A stretch of DNA of 64,000 nt from Candidatus Saccharimonadota bacterium. Lineage in GTDB: Bacteria; Patescibacteriota; Saccharimonadia; Saccharimonadales; Saccharimonadaceae. The stretch is taken from the NCBI GenBank assembly GCA_017524405.1, contig JAFWSJ010000011.1:102862-166861 (forward strand). Direction: 5' to 3'. Within the stretch, counting starts at the first letter, position 1. Every line of letters begins with the position of its first letter. The notes beneath the pieces are model-generated. The model ran no database searches. It saw only the letters and a program-made list of their open reading frames with translations, and was not told the origin of the DNA. A program made the translations under genes and the position numbers. This document shows, piece by piece, positions 62,617 to 64,000 of this stretch.

Positions 62617-62891
62617 GCGCGTCGGCATTCACGTACACGAACGCTCGCGCATAGTCATTTATGCCAGCAAATACCACAACTGCCACTCATTCTGAGCTAT
62701 TTTGCCGCCAGGCAAGCCAAAAGTCCCAAAATTGCGCCAAAAATCCACCCCTGTTCATACCCCTTATGCTTGCATAATCGGCAATTATCTTATATTTTGA
62801 GGGCAGTTGACCATTAGGACTGGTCGATGCTCGTTTCGAGCGTTTAGGAGTCTTCTAGAGCGAAATAGGGGTCAAAGAGGAGGTGTTTTTT

Positions 62892-63239
62892 ATGACACAA
62901 CACAAATTTTCAGAACACTATTCCGGAGAGGCACTTAAAGCACTAGAGCTGCTACTGACGGTCGCGAGAGAGCAAGGCCACGTTCCAACTTTTTCAGAGG
63001 CGATACAGCTCTATAATAAGGGTATACTACCCCACCCGAATGATTACGCCTTTTGGGCTAAGGGTGGCAGCTATCCGGATGCTATGAGAGAAGTACAAAA
63101 GGTTCTCGACCGCGAAAAAGACGATGATGATGACGAAGCGGAAGATGAACCCGCAACCGTTACGCCCATCAGCAACAATAATAACGACGACCACGACGAT
63201 TTCTGGCAAGATCCACAACAAATGACCCCCAGCCAGTAA
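62892..63239 (+). CDS. Small acidic DNA-binding-like protein (115 aa)
   Basis: Start at the ATG at 62892, 7 nt after GAGGAGGTG, an excellent anti-Shine-Dalgarno match. Residues about 12-60 (ALELLLTVAREQGHVPTFSEAIQLY...YAFWAKGGSYPDAMREVQKVL) resemble the helical HNH-associated repeat that binds DNA in homing endonucleases, but no nuclease is attached. Residues 75-100 are an Asp/Glu run. Its leader is structured and its ribosome binding site is complementary to the nearby small RNA's loop. May be a small regulator. Confidence 0.75.
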   Translation: MTQHKFSEHYSGEALKALELLLTVAREQGHVPTFSEAIQLYNKGILPHPNDYAFWAKGGSYPDAMREVQKVLDREKDDDDDEAEDEPATVTPISNNNNDDHDDFWQDPQQMTPSQ

Positions 63240-63270
63240 GCCTGCTCTACTAGACTCTAACGCATGTCCT

Positions 63271-63304
63271 AATCCCCCAAGTCGCACAATTGGGGGATTT
63301 TTAA
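63271..63304 (+). terminator. Terminator after the small acidic gene
   Basis: AATCCCCCAA/TTGGGGGATT stem and T-run. Confidence 0.88.
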
Positions 63305-63365
63305 TCTGTTTCTGTATTTTTTACAACATAAACATAAGCAGTATTGCCCCCCTAGCTAGACCTAC

Positions 63366-63395
63366 AAAAAGCCGCCCTACAAAGGGCGGTTTTTG
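63366..63395 (-). terminator. Bidirectional terminator downstream of 16S
   Basis: CCGCCC/GGGCGG stem, A-run before and T-run after; on the minus strand it would end the 16S transcript about 165 nt past the gene. Confidence 0.82.
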
Positions 63396-63558
63396 TTTAA
63401 CAATTTAGCGTGCAATCAAGAACAACGCGGTTTCTCTGATAGCTTTTGTTGCATCTAGCCGAAGCTAGAATTGTAATAGATCAAGCTTATATCTACTACT
63501 ACAACCGACCTAGCTACAGATCATATTGCTATAATCTGCGCATCTTATCCTTCTCTAG

Positions 63559-64000
<442 letters not shown>

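Larger units (their letters stand above)
61944..62891. other. 948-bp non-coding region upstream of the small acidic protein
   Basis: Holds, left to right: a GGCC-rich stretch (61960-62160) with several TTTTGGCC or CGGCCAATT-like words; one TTTTCCACA; a TTGACA-17-TATACT promoter and small RNA (62215-62408); a second GGCC-rich stretch with a CCGGCC/GGCCGG hairpin and T-run; and the leader of the 62892 gene with GACCA/TGGTC and GCTCG/CGAGC hairpins. The two long ORFs across it have skewed composition and cross the RNA terminator, so I treat them as shadows. Confidence 0.7.
63240..63558. other. Spacer between the small acidic gene and 16S
   Basis: Two terminators (below) and, on the 16S side, about 160 nt with a CTAGC-TTCG-GCTAG hairpin but no tRNA and no start of 23S. 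A TATAAT-like word at 63531 points right but has no gene to serve. Confidence 0.7.

Noticed and set aside
62356..62817. A 153-codon plus-strand ORF in the non-coding region
   Set aside because: It runs through the small RNA terminator, has no ribosome binding site or leaderless promoter, and its His/Arg/Pro-rich composition mirrors the GGCC-rich DNA.

Overview
The window looks like a chromosome segment of a small-genome ultra-small bacterium of the Candidatus Patescibacteria (CPR) radiation, most likely Candidatus Saccharibacteria (TM7). This is inferred from very tight gene packing, short versions of core genes, a TRM11-like tRNA methyltransferase, KGG-type and M/LPKTGP-tailed proteins, and the near absence of biosynthetic genes. 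UGA is used as a stop. No plasmid, phage, IS element or CRISPR array is visible. The 16S rRNA fragment at the right end would settle the lineage.

Layout. 1-10.7 kb: three tandem copies of a surface cassette, in which a giant secreted protein (1,170-1,444 aa) is paired with a small single-pass membrane protein; the leftmost copy runs off the window and has lost the small gene. 10.8-22.2 kb: housekeeping (glyQS, recO with a minimal two-component pair, xseAB, an LPG-synthase-type membrane protein, a TRM11-like methyltransferase, rpmA, holA, mutM, a CPBP protease, rseP). 22.3-32.7 kb: a cell-surface island containing a BspA-like repeat protein, a TasA/camelysin-like operon, rplU, a DUF11 protein with an LPKTG tail, and a large membrane protein. 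33-36.2 kb: ileS under a T-box riboswitch. 36.2-41.2 kb: ftsA-ftsZ-nrdR and three downstream genes. 41.2-53.7 kb: map, adk, rpsU, recJ, priA, def-fmt, infB, an ADP-ribosyltransferase-fold protein, an iron-type alcohol dehydrogenase and rpsA. 53.8-62 kb: an MPKTG membrane protein, a ROK protein with an ImmA-like protease, a KGG protein, two uncharacterised proteins, tRNA-Ile(GAT), a second BspA-like protein, a GNAT acetyltransferase and glmM. 62-64 kb: a long non-coding stretch with a candidate small RNA, a small acidic protein, and the 3' part of a 16S rRNA gene that is followed by a terminator rather than by a 23S gene.

Two themes recur. First, at least thirteen genes begin exactly 6 nt after a -10 hexamer (often TGC-TAAAAT) and have no Shine-Dalgarno sequence, which predicts leaderless mRNAs; genes with longer leaders carry AGGAGG-type sites. 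Second, about a third of the window encodes exported surface proteins, as expected of an episymbiont that lives attached to a host cell. The strongest regulatory find is the ileS T-box, whose apical loop shows an AUC codon matching the GAT anticodon of the tRNA-Ile encoded at 57.9 kb. All functions are read from sequence by eye; no database search was run.
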